Positions 13,109 through 28,699 of a stretch of DNA of 64,000 bases are shown here, piece by piece. Numbering within the stretch: the stretch's first letter is position 1; the number at the start of each line of letters is the position of its first letter. The notes beneath the pieces are model-generated. The model was not told the DNA's origin. It did not search any database and worked only from the letters and a program-made list of their open reading frames with translations. The DNA is from Mastigias papua (lineage: Eukaryota > Cnidaria > Scyphozoa > Rhizostomeae > Mastigiidae): assembly GCA_964019165.1 (NCBI GenBank), contig OZ025269.1:16151187-16215186 (forward strand), in the 5' to 3' direction. The position numbers were made by a program, and so were the translations under genes.

Positions 13109-16100
13109 CTACAGAGTAAGGCTATAACCTTGGTATTTTGCTCCGACAAATGACCAAAATTGAAATTGATTGATTTTGATTGCAGATTGAAAAGTGATGA
13201 AAATGAGCGATTTTTGGCTACAAAGTAAGGCTATAACCTTGGAAGTTTGCACCGACAAATGACCAACATTGAAATTGATTGATTTTGATTGCAGATTGAA
13301 ATTGTGATGAAAATGAGCGATTTTTGGCCAAACAGTAAAGCTATAACCTTGGTATTTTGCTCCGAAAAATGACAAACATTGAAATTGATTGATTTTGATT
13401 GCAGATTGAAAAGTGATGAAAATGAGCGATTTGTGGCTGAAAAGTAAGGCTATAACCTTGATATTTCGCTCCGACAAATGACCAAAATTGACATTGATTG
13501 ATTTTGATTGCAGATTGAAAAGTGATGAAAATGAGCGATTTTTGGCCAAAAAGTAAGGCTATAACCTTGATATTTTGCTCCGACAAGTGACCAAAATTGA
13601 AATTGATTGAATTTGATTGCAGATTGAAAAGTGATGAAAATGAGCGATTTGTGGCTACAAAGTAAGGCTATAAACTTGGTATTTTGCTCTGACAAATGAC
13701 CAAAATTAAAATTGATCAATGTGATTGCAGATTGACAAGTGATGAAAATGAACGATTTTTGGTCAAAAAGTAAAGCTATAACCTTGTTATTTTGCTCTGA
13801 AAAAGGACCAAACTTGATATTGAATGATTTTCATTGCAGATTGAAAAGTGATGAAAATGAGCGACTTTTGGCCGAAAAGTAAGGCTATAACCTTGGACTT
13901 TTGCTCCGAACCATGATCAAACTTCAAATTGATTGATTTTGATTGCAGATTGAAAAGTGATGAAAATGAGCGATTTGTGGCTGAAAAGTAAGGCCATAAC
14001 CTTGATATTTTGCTCCGACAAATGACCAAAATTGAAATTGATTGATTTTGATTGCAGATTGAAAAGTGATGAAAATGAGCGATTTTTGGCTAAAAAGTAA
14101 GGCTATAACCTTGGTATTTTGCTCCGAGAAATGACCAAACTTGAAATTGATTGATTGTGATTACAGATTGACAAGTGATGAAAATGAGCGATTTTTGGCT
14201 ACAAAGTAAGGCTATAACCTTGGTATTTTGCTCCGAGAAATGACCAAACTTGAAATTGATTGATTGTGATTACAGATTGACAAGTGATGAAAATGAGCGA
14301 TTTTTGGCTAAAAAGTAAGGCTATAACCTTGGTATTTTGCTCCGACAAGTGACCAGAATTGACATTGATTGATTTTGATTGCAGATTGAAAAGTGATGAA
14401 AATGAGCGATGTTTGGCTACAAAGTAAGGCTATAACCTTGGTATTTTGCTCCGACAAATGACCAAACTTGAAATTGATTCATTTTGATTACAGATTGACA
14501 AGTGATGAAAATGAGCGATTTGTGGCTACAGAGTAAGGCTATAACCTTGGTATTTTGCTCCGACAAATGACCAAAATTGAAATTGATTGATTTTGATTCC
14601 AGATTGAAAAGTGATGAAAATGAGCGATTTGTGGCCTAAAAGTAAGGCTATAACCTTGGTATTTTGCTCCGAGAAATGACCAAACTTGAAATTGATTGAT
14701 TGTGATTACAGATTGAAAAGTGATGAAAATGAGCGATTTGTGGCTGAAAAGTAAGGCCATAACCTTGATATTTTGCTCCGACAAATGACCAGAATTGACA
14801 TTGATTGATTTTGATTGCAGATTGAAAAGTGATGAAAATGAGCGATGTTTGGCTACAAAGTAAGGCTATAACCTTGGTATTTTGCTCCGACAAATGACCA
14901 AACTTGAAATTGATTCATTTTGATTACAGATTGACAAGTGATGAAAATGAGCGATTTGTGGCTACAGAGTAAGGCTATAACCTTGGTATTTTGCTCCGAC
15001 AAATGACCAAAATTGAAATTGATTGATTTTGATTGCAGATTGAAAAGTGATGAAAATGAGCGATTTTTGGCTACAAAGTAAGGCTATAACCTTGGAAGTT
15101 TGCACCGACAAATGACCAACATTGAAATTGATTGATTTTGATTGCAGATTGAAATTGTGATGAAAATGAGCGATTTTTGGCCAAACAGTAAAGCTATAAC
15201 CTTGGTATTTTGCTCCGAAAAATGACAAACATTGAAATTGATTGATTTTGATTGCAGATTGAAAAGTGATGAAAATGAGCGATTTGTGGCTGAAAAGTAA
15301 GGCTATAACCTTGATATTTCGCTCCGACAAATGACCAAAATTGACATTGATTGATTTTGATTGCAGATTGAAAAGTGATGAAAATGAGCGATTTTTGGCC
15401 AAAAAGTAAGGCTATAACCTTGATATTTTGCTCCGACAAGTGACCAAAATTGAAATTGATTGAATTTGATTGCAGATTGAAAAGTGATGAAAATGAGCGA
15501 TTTGTGGCTACAAAGTAAGGCTATAAACTTGGTATTTTGCTCTGACAAATGACCAAAATTAAAATTGATCAATGTGATTGCAGATTGACAAGTGATGAAA
15601 ATGAACGATTTTTGGTCAAAAAGTAAAGCTATAACCTTGTTATTTTGCTCTGAAAAATGACCAAACTTGATATTGAATGATTTTCATTGCAGATTGAAAA
15701 GTGATGAAAATGAGCGACTTTTGGCCGAAAAGTAAGGCTATAACCTTGGACTTTTGCTCCGAACCATGATCAAACTTCAAATTGATTGATTTTGATTGCA
15801 GATTGAAAAGTGATGAAAATGAGCGATTTGTGGCTGAAAAGTAAGGCCATAACCTTGATATTTTGCTCCGACAAATGACCAAAATTGAAATTGATTGATT
15901 TTGATTGCAGATTGAAAAGTGATGAAAATGAGCGATTTTTGGCTAAAAAGTAAGGCTATAACCTTGGTATTTTGCTCCGAGAAATGACCAAACTTGAAAT
16001 TGATTGATTGTGATTACAGATTGACAAGTGATGAAAATGAGCGATTTTTGGCTACAAAGTAAGGCTATAACCTTGGTATTTTGCTCCGAGAAATGACCAA

Positions 16101-16810
16101 ACTTGAAATTGATTGATTGTGATTACAGATTGACAAGTGATGAAAATGAGCGATTTTTGGCTAAAAAGTAAGGCTATAACCTTGGTATTTTGCTCCGACA
16201 AGTGACCAGAATTGACATTGATTGATTTTGATTGCAGATTGAAAAGTGATGAAAATGAGCGATGTTTGGCTACAAAGTAAGGCTATAACCTTGGTATTTT
16301 GCTCCGACAAATGACCAAACTTGAAATTGATTCATTTTGATTACAGATTGACAAGTGATGAAAATGAGCGATTTGTGGCTACAGAGTAAGGCTATAACCT
16401 TGGTATTTTGCTCCGACAAATGACCAAAATTGAAATTGATTGATTTTGATTCCAGATTGAAAAGTGATGAAAATGAGCGATTTGTGGCCTAAAAGTAAGG
16501 CTATAACCTTGGTATTTTGCTCCGAGAAATGACCAAACTTGAAATTGATTGATTGTGATTACAGATTGAAAAGTGATGAAAATGAGCGATTTGTGGCTGA
16601 AAAGTAAGGCCATAACCTTGATATTTTGCTCCGACAAATGACCAAAATTGACATTGATTGATTTTGATTGCAGATTGAAAAGTGATGAAAATGAGCGATG
16701 TTTGGCTACAAAGTAAGGCTATAACCTTGGTATTTTGCTCCGACAAATGACCAAACTTGAAATTGATTCATTTTGATTACAGATTGACAAGTGATGAAAA
16801 TGAGCGATTT
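13109..16810. repeat. 1853-bp (17-unit) tandem duplication within the array
   Basis: The block starting near 13109 recurs at 14962 with the same variant order; matched landmarks 13341/15194, 13450/15303 and 14539/16392 are all offset by 1853 bp, that is 17 units. A shortened third version follows, offset 1636 bp (16392/18028). Confidence 0.88.
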
Positions 16811-19800
16811 GTGGCTACAGAGTAAGGCTATAACCTTGGTATTTTGCTCCGACAAATGACCAAAATTGAAATTGATTGATTTTGATTGCAGATTGAAAAG
16901 TGATGAAAATGAGCGATTTTTGGCTACAAAGTAAGGCTATAACCTTGGAAGTTTGCACCGACAAATGACCAACATTGAAATTGATTGATTTTGATTGCAG
17001 ATTGAAATTGTGATGAAAATGAGCGATTTTTGGCCAAACAGTAAAGCTATAACCTTGGTATTTTGCTCCGACAAGTGACCAGAATTGACATTGATTGATT
17101 TTGATTGCAGATTGAAAAGTGATGAAAATGAGCGATGTTTGGCTACAAAGTAAGGCTATAACCTTGGTATTTTGCTCCGACAAATGACCAAAATTGAAAT
17201 TGATTCATTTTGATTACAGATTGACAAGTGATGAAAATGAACGATTTTTGGTCAAAAAGTAAAGCTATAACCTTGTTATTTTGCTCTGAAAAATGACCAA
17301 ACTTGATATTGAATGATTTTCATTGCAGATTGAAAAGTGATGAAAATGAGCGACTTTTGGCCGAAAAGTAAGGCTATAACCTTGGACTTTTGCTCCGAAC
17401 CATGATCAAACTTCAAATTGATTGATTTTGATTGCAGATTGAAAAGTGATGAAAATGAGCGATTTGTGGCTGAAAAGTAAGGCCATAACCTTGATATTTT
17501 GCTCCGACAAATGACCAAAATTGAAATTGATTGATTTTGATTGCAGATTGAAAAGTGATGAAAATGAGCGATTTTTGGCTACAAAGTAAGGCTATAACCT
17601 TGGTATTTTGCTCCGACAAATGACCAAACTTGAAATTGATTGATTGTGATTACAGATTGACAAGTGATGAAAATGAGCGATTTTTGGCTACAAAGTAAGG
17701 CTATAACCTTGGTATTTTGCTCCGAGAAATGACCAAACTTGAAATTGATTGATTGTGATTACAGATTGACAAGTGATGAAAATGAGCGATTTTTGGCTAA
17801 AAAGTAAGGCTATAACCTTGGTATTTTGCTCCGACAAGTGACCAGAATTGACATTGATTGATTTTGATTGCAGATTGAAAAGTGATGAAAATGAGCGATG
17901 TTTGGCTACAAAGTAAGGCTATAACCTTGGTATTTTGCTCCGACAAATGACCAAACTTGAAATTGATTCATTTTGATTACAGATTGACAAGTGATGAAAA
18001 TGAGCGATTTGTGGCTACAGAGTAAGGCTATAACCTTGGTATTTTGCTCCGACAAATGACCAAAATTGAAATTGATTGATTTTGATTCCAGATTGAAAAG
18101 TGATGAAAATGAGCGATTTGTGGCCTAAAAGTAAGGCTATAACCTTGGTATTTTGCTCCGAGAAATGACCATACTTGAAATTGATTGATTGTGATTACAG
18201 ATTGAAAAGTGATGAAAATGAGCGATTTGTGGCTGAAAAGTAAGGCCATAACCTTGATATTTTGCTCCGACAAATGACCAAAATTGACATTGATTGATTT
18301 TGATTGCAGATTGAAAAGTGATGAAAATGAGCGATGTTTGGCTACAAAGTAAGGCTATAACCTTGGTATTTTGCTCCGACAAATGACCAAACTTGAAATT
18401 GATTCATTTTGATTACAGATTGACAAGTGATGAAAATGAGCGATTTGTGGCTACAGAGTAAGGCTATAACCTTGGTATTTTGCTCCGACAAATGACCAAA
18501 ATTGAAATTGATTGATTTTGATTGCAGATTGAAAAGTGATGAAAATGAGCGATTTTTGGCTACAAAGTAAGGCTATAACCTTGGAAGTTTGCACCGACAA
18601 ATGACCAACATTGAAATTGATTGATTTTGATTGCAGATTGAAATTGTGATGAAAATGAGCGATTTTTGGCCAAACAGTAAAGCTATAACCTTGGTATTTT
18701 GCTCCGACAAGTGACCAGAATTGACATTGATTGATTTTGATTGCAGATTGAAAAGTGATGAAAATGAGCGATTTTTGGCCAAAAAAGTAAGGCTATAACA
18801 TTGGTATTTTGCTCCGACAAGTGACCAACATTGAAATTGATCGTATATGATTGCAGATTGAAAAGTGATGAAAATGAGCGACTTTTGGCCGAAAAGTAAG
18901 GCTATAACCTTGGAATTTTGCTCCGAAAAATGACCAAAATTGAAATTGATTGATTTTGATTGCAGATTGAAAAGTGATGAAAATGAGCGATTTGTGGCTG
19001 AAAAGTAAGGCCATAACCTTGATATTTTGCTCCGACAAATGACCAAAATTGACATTGATTGATTTTGATTGCAGATTGAAAAGTGATGAAAATGAGCGAT
19101 GTTTGGCTACAAAGTAAGGCTATAACCTTGGTATTTTGCTCCGACAAATGACCAAACTTGAAATTGATTCATTTTGATTACAGATTGACAAGTGATGAAA
19201 ATGAGCGATTTGTGGCTACAGAGTAAGGCTATAACCTTGGTATTTTGCTCCGACAAATGACCAAAATTGAAATTGATTGATTTTGATTGCAGATTGAAAA
19301 GTGATGAAAATGAGCGATTTTTGGCTACAAAGTAAGGCTATAACCTTGGAAGTTTGCACCGACAAATGACCAACATTGAAATTGATTGATTTTGATTGCA
19401 GATTGAAATTGTGATGAAAATGAGCGATTTTTGGCCAAACAGTAAAGCTATAACCTTGGTATTTTGCTCCGACAAGTGACCAGAATTGACATTGATTGAT
19501 TTTGATTGCAGATTGAAAAGTGATGAAAATGAGCGATGTTTGGCTACAAAGTAAGGCTATAACCTTGGTATTTTGCTCCGACAAATGACCAAACTTGAAA
19601 TTGATTCATTTTGATTACAGATTGACAAGTGATGAAAATGAGCGATTTGTGGCTACAGAGTAAGGCTATAACCTTGGTATTTTGCTCCGACAAATGACCA
19701 AAATTGAAATTGATTGATTTTGATTGCAGATTGAAAAGTGATGAAAATGAGCGATTTTTGGCTACAAAGTAAGGCTATAACCTTGGAAGTTTGCACCGAC

Positions 19801-22800
19801 AAATGACCAACATTGAAATTGATTGATTTTGATTGCAGATTGAAATTGTGATGAAAATGAGCGATTTTTGGCCAAACAGTAAAGCTATAACCTTGGTATT
19901 TTGCTCCGAAAAATGACAAACATTGAAATTGATTGATTTTGATTGCAGATTGAAAAGTGATGAAAATGAGCGATTTGTGGCTGAAAAGTAAGGCTATAAC
20001 CTTGATATTTCGCTCCGACAAATGACCAAAATTGACATTGATTGATTTTGATTGCAGATTGAAAAGTGATGAAAATGAGCGATTTTTGGCCAAAAAAGTA
20101 AGGCTATAACATTGGTATTTTGCTCCGACAAGTGACCAACATTGAAATTGATCGTATATGATTGCAGATTGAAAAGTGATGAAAATGAGCGATTTGTGGC
20201 CAAAAAGTAAGGCTATAACCTTGGTATTTTGCTCCGACAAGTGACCAACATTGAAATTGATCGTATATGATTGCAGATTGAAAAGTGATGAAAATGAGCG
20301 ATTTGTGGCCAAAAAGTAAGGCTATAACCTTGGTATTTTGCTCCGACAAGTGACCAGAATTGACATTGATTGATTTTGATTGCAGATTGAAAAGTGATGA
20401 AAATGAGCGATGTTTGGCTACAAAGTAAGGCTATAACCTTGGTATTTTGCTCCGACAAATGACCAAACTTGAAATTGATTCATTTTGATTACAGATTGAC
20501 AAGTGATGAAAATGAGCGATTTGTGGCTACAGAGTAAGGCTATAACCTTGGTATTTTGCTCCGACAAATGACCAAAATTGAAATTGATTGATTTTGATTG
20601 CAGATTGAAAAGTGATGAAAATGAGCGATTTTTGGCTACAAAGTAAGGCTATAACCTTGGAAGTTTCCACCGACAAATGACCAACATTGATATTGATTGA
20701 TTTTGATTGCAGATTGAAATTGTGATGAAAATGAGCGATTTTTGGCCAAACAGTAAAGCTATAACCTTGGTATTTTGCTCCGACAAGTGACCAGAATTGA
20801 CATTGATTGATTTTGATTGCAGATTGAAAAGTGATGAAAATGAGCGATGTTTGGCTACAAAGTAAGGCTATAACCTTGGTATTTTGCTCCGACAAATGAC
20901 CAAACTTGAAATTGATTCATTTTGATTACAGATTGACAAGTGATGAAAATGAGCGATTTGTGGCTACAGAGTAAGGCTATAACCTTGGTATTTTGCTCCG
21001 ACAAATGACCAAAATTGAAATTGATTGATTTTGATTGCAGATTGAAAAGTGATGAAAATGAGCGATTTTTGGCTACAAAGTAAGGCTATAACCTTGGAAG
21101 TTTGCACCGACAAATGACCAACATTGATATTGATTGATTTTGATTGCAGATTGAAATTGTGATGAAAATGAGCGATTTTTGGCCAAACAGTAAAGCTATA
21201 ACCTTGGTATTTTGCTCCGACAAGTGACCAGAATTGACATTGATTGATTTTGATTGCAGATTGAAAAGTGATGAAAATGAGCGATGTTTGGCTACAAAGT
21301 AAGGCTATAACCTTGGTATTTTGCTCCGACAAATGACCAAACTTGAAATTGATTCATTTTGATTACAGATTGACAAGTGATGAAAATGAGCGATTTGTGG
21401 CTACAGAGTAAGGCTATAACCTTGGTATTTTGCTCCGACAAATGACCAAAATTGAAATTGATTGATTTTGATTGCAGATTGAAAAGTGATGAAAATGAGC
21501 GATTTTTGGCTACAAAGTAAGGCTATAACCTTGGAAGTTTGCACCGACAAATGACCAACATTGAAATTGATTGATTTTGATTGCAGATTGAAATTGTGAT
21601 GAAAATGAGCGATTTTTGGCCAAACAGTAAAGCTATAACCTTGGTATTTTGCTCCGAAAAATGACAAACATTGAAATTGATTGATTTTGATTGCAGATTG
21701 AAAAGTGATGAAAATGAGCGATTTGTGGCTGAAAAGTAAGGCTATAACCTTGATATTTCGCTCCGACAAATGACCAAAATTGACATTGATTGATTTTGAT
21801 TGCAGATTGAAAAGTGATGAAAATGAGCGATTTTTGGCCAAAAAGTAAGGCTATAACCTTGATATTTTGCTCCGACAAGTGACCAAAATTGAAATTGATT
21901 GAATTTGATTGCAGATTGAAAAGTGATGAAAATGAGCGATTTGTGGCTACAAAGTAAGGCTATAACCTTGGTATTTTGCTCTGACAAATGACCACAATTA
22001 AAATTGATCAATGTGATTGCAGATTGACAAGTGATGAAAATGAACGATTTTTGGTCAAAAAGTAAAGCTATAACCTTGTTATTTTGCTCTGAAAAATGAC
22101 CAAACTTGATATTGAATGATTTTCATTGCAGATTGAAAAGTGATGAAAATGAGCGACTTGTGGCCGAAAAGTAAGGCTATAACCTTGGACTTTTGCTCCG
22201 AACCATGATCAAACTTCAAATTGATTGATTTTGATTGCAGATTGAAAAGTGATGAAAATGAGCGATTTGTGGCTGAAAAGTAAGGCCATAACTTTGATAT
22301 TTTGCTCCGACAAATGACCAAAATTGAAATTGATTGATTTTGATTGCAGATTGAAAAGTGATGAAAATGAGCGATTTTTGGCTAAAAAGTAAGGCTATAA
22401 CCTTGGTATTTTGCTCCGAGAAATGACCAAACTTGAAATTGATTGATTGTGATTACAGATTGACAAGTGATGAAGATGAGCGATTTTTGGCTAAAAAGTA
22501 AGGCTATAACCTTGGTATTTTGCTCCGAGAAATGACCAAACTTGAAATTGATTGATTGTGATTACAGATTGACAAGTGATGAAAATGAGCGATTTTTGGC
22601 TAAAAAGTAAGGCTATAACCTTGGTATTTTGCTCCGACAAGTGACCAGAATTGACATTGATTGATTTTGATTGCAGATTGAAAAGTGATGAAAATGAGCG
22701 ATGTTTGGCTACAAAGTAAGGCTATAACCTTGGTATTTTGCTCCGACAAATGACCAAACTTGAAATTGATTCATTTTGATTACAGATTGACAAGTGATGA

Positions 22801-23389
22801 AAATGAGCGATTTGTGGCTACAGAGTAAGGCTATAACCTTGGTATTTTGCTCCGACAAATGACCAAAATTGAAATTGATTGATTTTGATTCCAGATTGAA
22901 AAGTGATGAAAATGAGCGATTTGTGGCCTAAAAGTAAGGCTATAACCTTGGTATTTTGCTCCGAAACATGACCAAACTTGAAATTGATTGATTTTGATTG
23001 CAGATTGAAAAGTGATGAAAATGAGCGAGTTTTGGCTACAAAGTAAGGCTATAACCTTGGTATTTTGCTCCGAAAAATGACCAACATTGAAATTGATTCA
23101 CTTTGATTGCAGATTCAAAAGTGATGAGAATGAGCGATATTTGGCTAAAAAGTAAGGCTATAACCTTGGTATTTTGCTCCGACAAGTGACCAAAATTGAA
23201 ATTGATTGATTTTGATTGCAGATTGACAAGTGATGACAATGAGCGATATCTGGCTAAAAAGTAAGGCTATAACCTTGGTATTTTGCTCCGAAAAATGACC
23301 AAAATTGATATTGATTGATTTTGATTGCAGATTGACAAGTGATGACAATGAGCGATTTTTGGCTAAAAAGTAAGGCTATAACCTTGGTA

Positions 23390-26300
23390 TTATGCTCCGA
23401 AAAATGACCAACATTGAAATTGATTGACTTTGATTGCAGATTGAAAAGTGATGAGAATGAGCGATTTTTGGCTAAAAAGTAAGGCTATAACCTTGGTATT
23501 ATGCTCCGACAAAGGACCAAAATTGAAATTGATTGATTTTGATTGCAGATTGAACAGTGAAAAATGACCAACATTGACATTGATTGATTTTGATTGCAGA
23601 TTGACAAGTGATGACAATGAGCGATTTTTGGCTAAAAAGTAAGGCTATAACCTTGGTATTATGCTCCCACAAGTGACCAAAATTGAAATTGATTGATTTT
23701 GATTGCAGATTGAAAAGTGATGAAAATGAGCGATTTTTGGCTAAAAAGTAAGGCTATAACCTTGGTATTTTGCTCCGACAAGTGACCAAACTTGAAATTG
23801 ATTGATTGTGATTACAGATTGACAAGTGATGAAAATGAGCGATTTTTGGCTAAAAAGTAAGGCTATAACCTTGGTATTTTGCTCCGACAAGTGACCAGAA
23901 TTGACATTGATTGATTTTGATTGCAGATTGAAAAGTGATGAAAATGAGCGATGTTTGGCTACAAAGTAAGGCTATAACCTTGGTATTTTGCTCCGACAAA
24001 TGACCAAACTTGAAATTGATTCACTTTGATTACAGATTGACAAGTGATGAAAATGAGCGATTTGTGGCTACAGAGTAAGGCTATAACCTTGGTATTTTGC
24101 TCCGACAAATGACCAAAATTGAAATTGATTGATTTTGATTGCAGATTGAAAAGTGATGGAAATGAGCGATTTGTGGCCAAAAAGTAAGGCTATAACCTTG
24201 GTATTTTGCTCCGAAACATGACCAAACTTGAAATTGATTGATTTTGATTGCAGATTGAAAAGTGATGAAAATGAGCGATTTGTGGCCAAACAGTAAGGCT
24301 ATAAACTTGGTAGTTTGCTCCGACAAGTGACCAGAATTGACATTGATTGATTTGATTGCAGATTGACAAGTGATGAAAATGAGCGATTTTTGGCTACAAA
24401 GTAAGGCTATAACCTTGGAAGTTTGCACCGACACATGACCAACATTGAAATTGATTGATTTTGATTGCAGATTGAAATTGTGATGAAAACGAGCGATTTT
24501 TGGCCAAACAGTAAAGCTATAACCTTGGTATTTTGCCGACAAATGACAAACATTGAAATTGATTGATTTTGATTGCATTGCAGATTGAAAAGTGATGAAA
24601 ATGAGCGATTTGTGGCTGAAAAGTAAGGCTATAACCTTGATATTTCGCTCCGACAAATGACCAAAATTGACATTGATTGATTTTGATTGCAGATTGAAAA
24701 GTGATGAAAATGAGCGATTTTTGGCCAAAAAGTAAGGCTATAACCTTGATATTGTGCTCCGACAAGTGACCAAAATTGAAATTGATTGAATTTGATTGCA
24801 GATTGAAAAGTGATGAAAATGAGCGATTTGTGGCTACAAAGTAAGGCTATAACCTTGGTATTTTGCTCTGACAAATGACCAAAATTAAAATTGATCGATG
24901 TGATTGCAGATTGACAAGTGATGAAAATGAACGATTTTTGGTCAAAAAGTAAAGCTATAACCTTGTTATTTTGCTCTGAAAAATGACCAAACTTGATATT
25001 GAATGATTTTCATTGTAGATTGAAAAGTGATGAAAATGAGCGACTTTTGGCCGAAAAGTAAGGCTATAACCTTGGAATTTTGCTCCGAAAAATGACCAAA
25101 ATTGAAATTGATTGATTTTGATTGCAGATTGAAAAGTGATGAAAATGAGCGATTTGTGGCTGAAAAGTAAGGCCATAACCTTGATATTTTGCTCCGACAA
25201 ATGACCAAAATTGACATTGATTGATTTTGATTGCAGATTGAAAAGTGATGAAAATGAGCGATTTTTGGCCAAAAAAGTAAGGCTATAACACTGGTATTTT
25301 GCTCCGACAGGTGACCAACATTGAAATTGATCGTATATGATTGCAGATTGAAAAGTGATGAAAATGAGCGATTTGTGGCCAAAAAGTAAGGCTATAACCT
25401 TGGTATTTTGCTCCGACAAGTGACCAGAATTGACATTGATTGATTTTGATTGCAGATTGAAAAGTGATGAAAATGAGCGATGTTTGGCTACAAAGTAAGG
25501 CTATAACCTTGGTATTTTGCTCCGACAAATGACCAAACTTGAAATTGATTCATTTTGATTACAGATTGAAAAGTGATGAGAATGAGCGATATTTGGCTAA
25601 AAAGTAAGGCTATAACCTTGGTATTTTGCTCCGACAAGTGACCAAAATTGAAATTGATTGATTTTGATTGCAGATTGACAAGTGATGACAATGAGCGATA
25701 TCTGGCTAAAAAGTAAGGCTATACCCTTGGTATTTTGCTCCGAAAAATGACCAAAATTGATATTGATTGATTTTGATTGCAGATTGACAAGTGATGACAA
25801 TGAGCGATTTTTGGCTAAAAAGTAAGGCTATAACCTTGGTATTATGCTCCGACAAGTGACCAAAATTGAAATTGATTGATTTTGATTGCAGATTGAAAAG
25901 TGATGAAAATGAGCGATTTGTGGCTACAAAGTAAGGCTATAACCTTGGTATTTTGCTCTGACAAATGACCAAAATTAAAATTGATCGATGTGATTGCAGA
26001 TTGACAAGTGATGAAAATGAACGATTTTTGGTCAAAAAGTAAAGCTATAACCTTGTTATTTTGCTCTGAAAAATGACCAAACTTGATATTGAATGATTTT
26101 CATTGTAGATTGAAAAGTGATGAAAATGAGCGACTTTTGGCCGAAAAGTAAGGCTATAACCTTGGAATTTTGCTCCGAAAAATGACCAAAATTGAAATTG
26201 ATTGATTTTGATTGCAGATTGAAAAGTGATGAAAATGAGCGATTTGTGGCTGAAAAGTAAGGCCATAACCTTGATATTTTGCTCCGACAAATGACCAAAA

Positions 26301-27159
26301 TTGACATTGATTGATTTTGATTGCAGATTGAAAAGTGATGAAAATGAGCGATTTTTGGCCAAAAAAGTAAGGCTATAACACTGGTATTTTGCTCCGACAG
26401 GTGACCAACATTGAAATTGATCGTATATGATTGCAGATTGAAAAGTGATGAAAATGAGCGATTTGTGGCCAAAAAGTAAGGCTATAACCTTGGTATTTTG
26501 CTCCGACAAGTGACCAGAATTGACATTGATTGATTTTGATTGCAGATTGAAAAGTGATGAAAATGAGCGATGTTTGGCTACAAAGTAAGGCTATAACCTT
26601 GGTATTTTGCTCCGACAAATGACCAAACTTGAAATTGATTCATTTTGATTACAGATTGAAAAGTGATGAGAATGAGCGATATTTGGCTAAAAAGTAAGGC
26701 TATAACCTTGGTATTTTGCTCCGACAAGTGACCAAAATTGAAATTGATTGATTTTGATTGCAGATTGACAAGTGATGACAATGAGCGATATCTGGCTAAA
26801 AAGTAAGGCTATACCCTTGGTATTTTGCTCCGAAAAATGACCAAAATTGATATTGATTGATTTTGATTGCAGATTGACAAGTGATGACAATGAGCGATTT
26901 TTGGCTAAAAAGTAAGGCTATAACCTTGGTATTATGCTCCGAAAAATGACCAACATTGAAATTGATTGACTTTGATTGCAGATTGAAAAGTGATGAGAAT
27001 GAGCGATTTTTGGCTAAAAAGTAAGGCTATAACCTTGGTATTATGCTCCGACAAAGGACCAAAATTGAAATTGATTGATTTTGATTGCAGATTGAACAGT
27101 GAAAAATGACCAACATTGACATTGATTGATTTTGATTGCAGATTGACAAGTGATGACAA
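23390..27159. repeat. Pair of 3542-bp-offset copies marked by a truncated unit
   Basis: A rare truncated unit in which gattgaacagtga runs directly into aaaatgaccaac occurs near 23550 and again near 27092. Neighbouring units match too. The shared private deletion shows that these segments descend from one event. Confidence 0.85.
24830..26939. repeat. 1090-bp (10-unit) direct duplication within the array
   Basis: Sequence from about 24830 to 25850 is repeated from about 25920 to 26939 at an offset of exactly 1090 bp, ten units, apparently without differences in the stretches compared. This is probably one of the youngest amplification steps in the array. A long exact duplication is also a place where an assembly could err. 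Confidence 0.88.
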
Positions 27160-28699
27160 TGAGCGATTTTTGGCTAAAAAGTAAGGCTATAACCTTGGTA
27201 TTATGCTCCGACAAGTGACCAAAATTGAAATTGATTGATTTTGATTGCAGATTGAAAAGTGATGAAAATGAGCGATTTTTTGGCTAAAAAGTAAGGCTAT
27301 AACCTTGGTATTATGCTCCGACAAGTGACCAAAATTGAAATTGATTGAATTTGATTGCAGATTGACAAGTGATGAAAATGAGCGATTTTTGGCTACAAAG
27401 TAAGGCTATAACCTTGGTATTATGCTCCGACAAGTGACCAAAATTGAAATTGATTGAATTTGATTGCAGATTGACAAGTGATGAAAATGAGCGACTTTTG
27501 GCTACAAAGTAAGGCTATAACCTTGGTATTTTGCTCCGAAAAATGACCAACATGGAAATTGATTCACTTTGATTGCAGATTGAAAAGTGATGAGAATGAG
27601 CGATATTTGGCTAAAAAGTAAGGCTATAACCTTGGTATTTTGCTCCGACAAGTGACCAAAATTGAAATTGATTGATTTTGATTGCAGATTGACAAGTGAT
27701 GACAATGAGCGATTTTTGGCTAAAAAGTAAGGCTATAACCTTGGTATTTTGCTCCGACAAATGACCAAAATTGATATTGATTGAGTTTGATTGCAGATTG
27801 ACAAGTGATGACAATGAGCGATATCTGGCTAAAAAGTAAGGCTATAACCTTGGTATTTTGCTCCGAAAAATGACCAAAATTGATATTGATTGATTTTGAT
27901 TGTAGATTGACAAGTGATGACAATGAGCGATTTTTGGCTAAAAAGTAAGGCTATAACCTTGGTATTTTGCTCCGATAAATGACCAAAATTGAAATTGATT
28001 GAATTTGATTGCAGATTGACAAGTGATGAAAATGAGCGACTTTTGGCTACAAAGTAAGGCTATAAGCTTGGAATTTTGCCCCGAAAAATGACCAAAATTG
28101 AAATTGATTGACTTTGATTGCAGATTGACTAATGATGAAAATGAGCGATTTTTGGTCAAAAAGTAAAGCTATAACGTTGATATTTTGCTCCGAAAAATGG
28201 CCAAACTTGAAGTTGATTGATTTTGATTGCAGATTGAACAGTGATGAAAATGAGCGATTTTTGGCCAGAAAGTAAGGCTATAACCTTGGTATGTTGCACC
28301 GATAAATGACCAAAATTGAAATTGATTGATTTTGATTACAGATTGACAAGTGATGAAAATGAGCGATTTGTGGCCAGAACGTAAGGCTATAACCTTTGTA
28401 TGGTGCACCGATAAATGACCAAAATTGAAATTGATTGATTTTGATTGCAGATTGAAAAGTGATGAAAATGAGCGATGTTTGGCTACAAAGTAAGGCTATA
28501 ACCGTGCAATTTTGTACCGAAAAATGACCAACAATGAAATTGATTGATGTTGATTGTAGATTGAAACGTGATGAAAGTGAGCGATTTTTGGCCGAAAAGT
28601 AAGGCTCTAACCTTGGTATTATGCTGCGACAAATGACCAAAATTGAAATTGATTGATTTTGATTGCAGATTGAAAAGTGATGAAAATGAGCGATATCTG

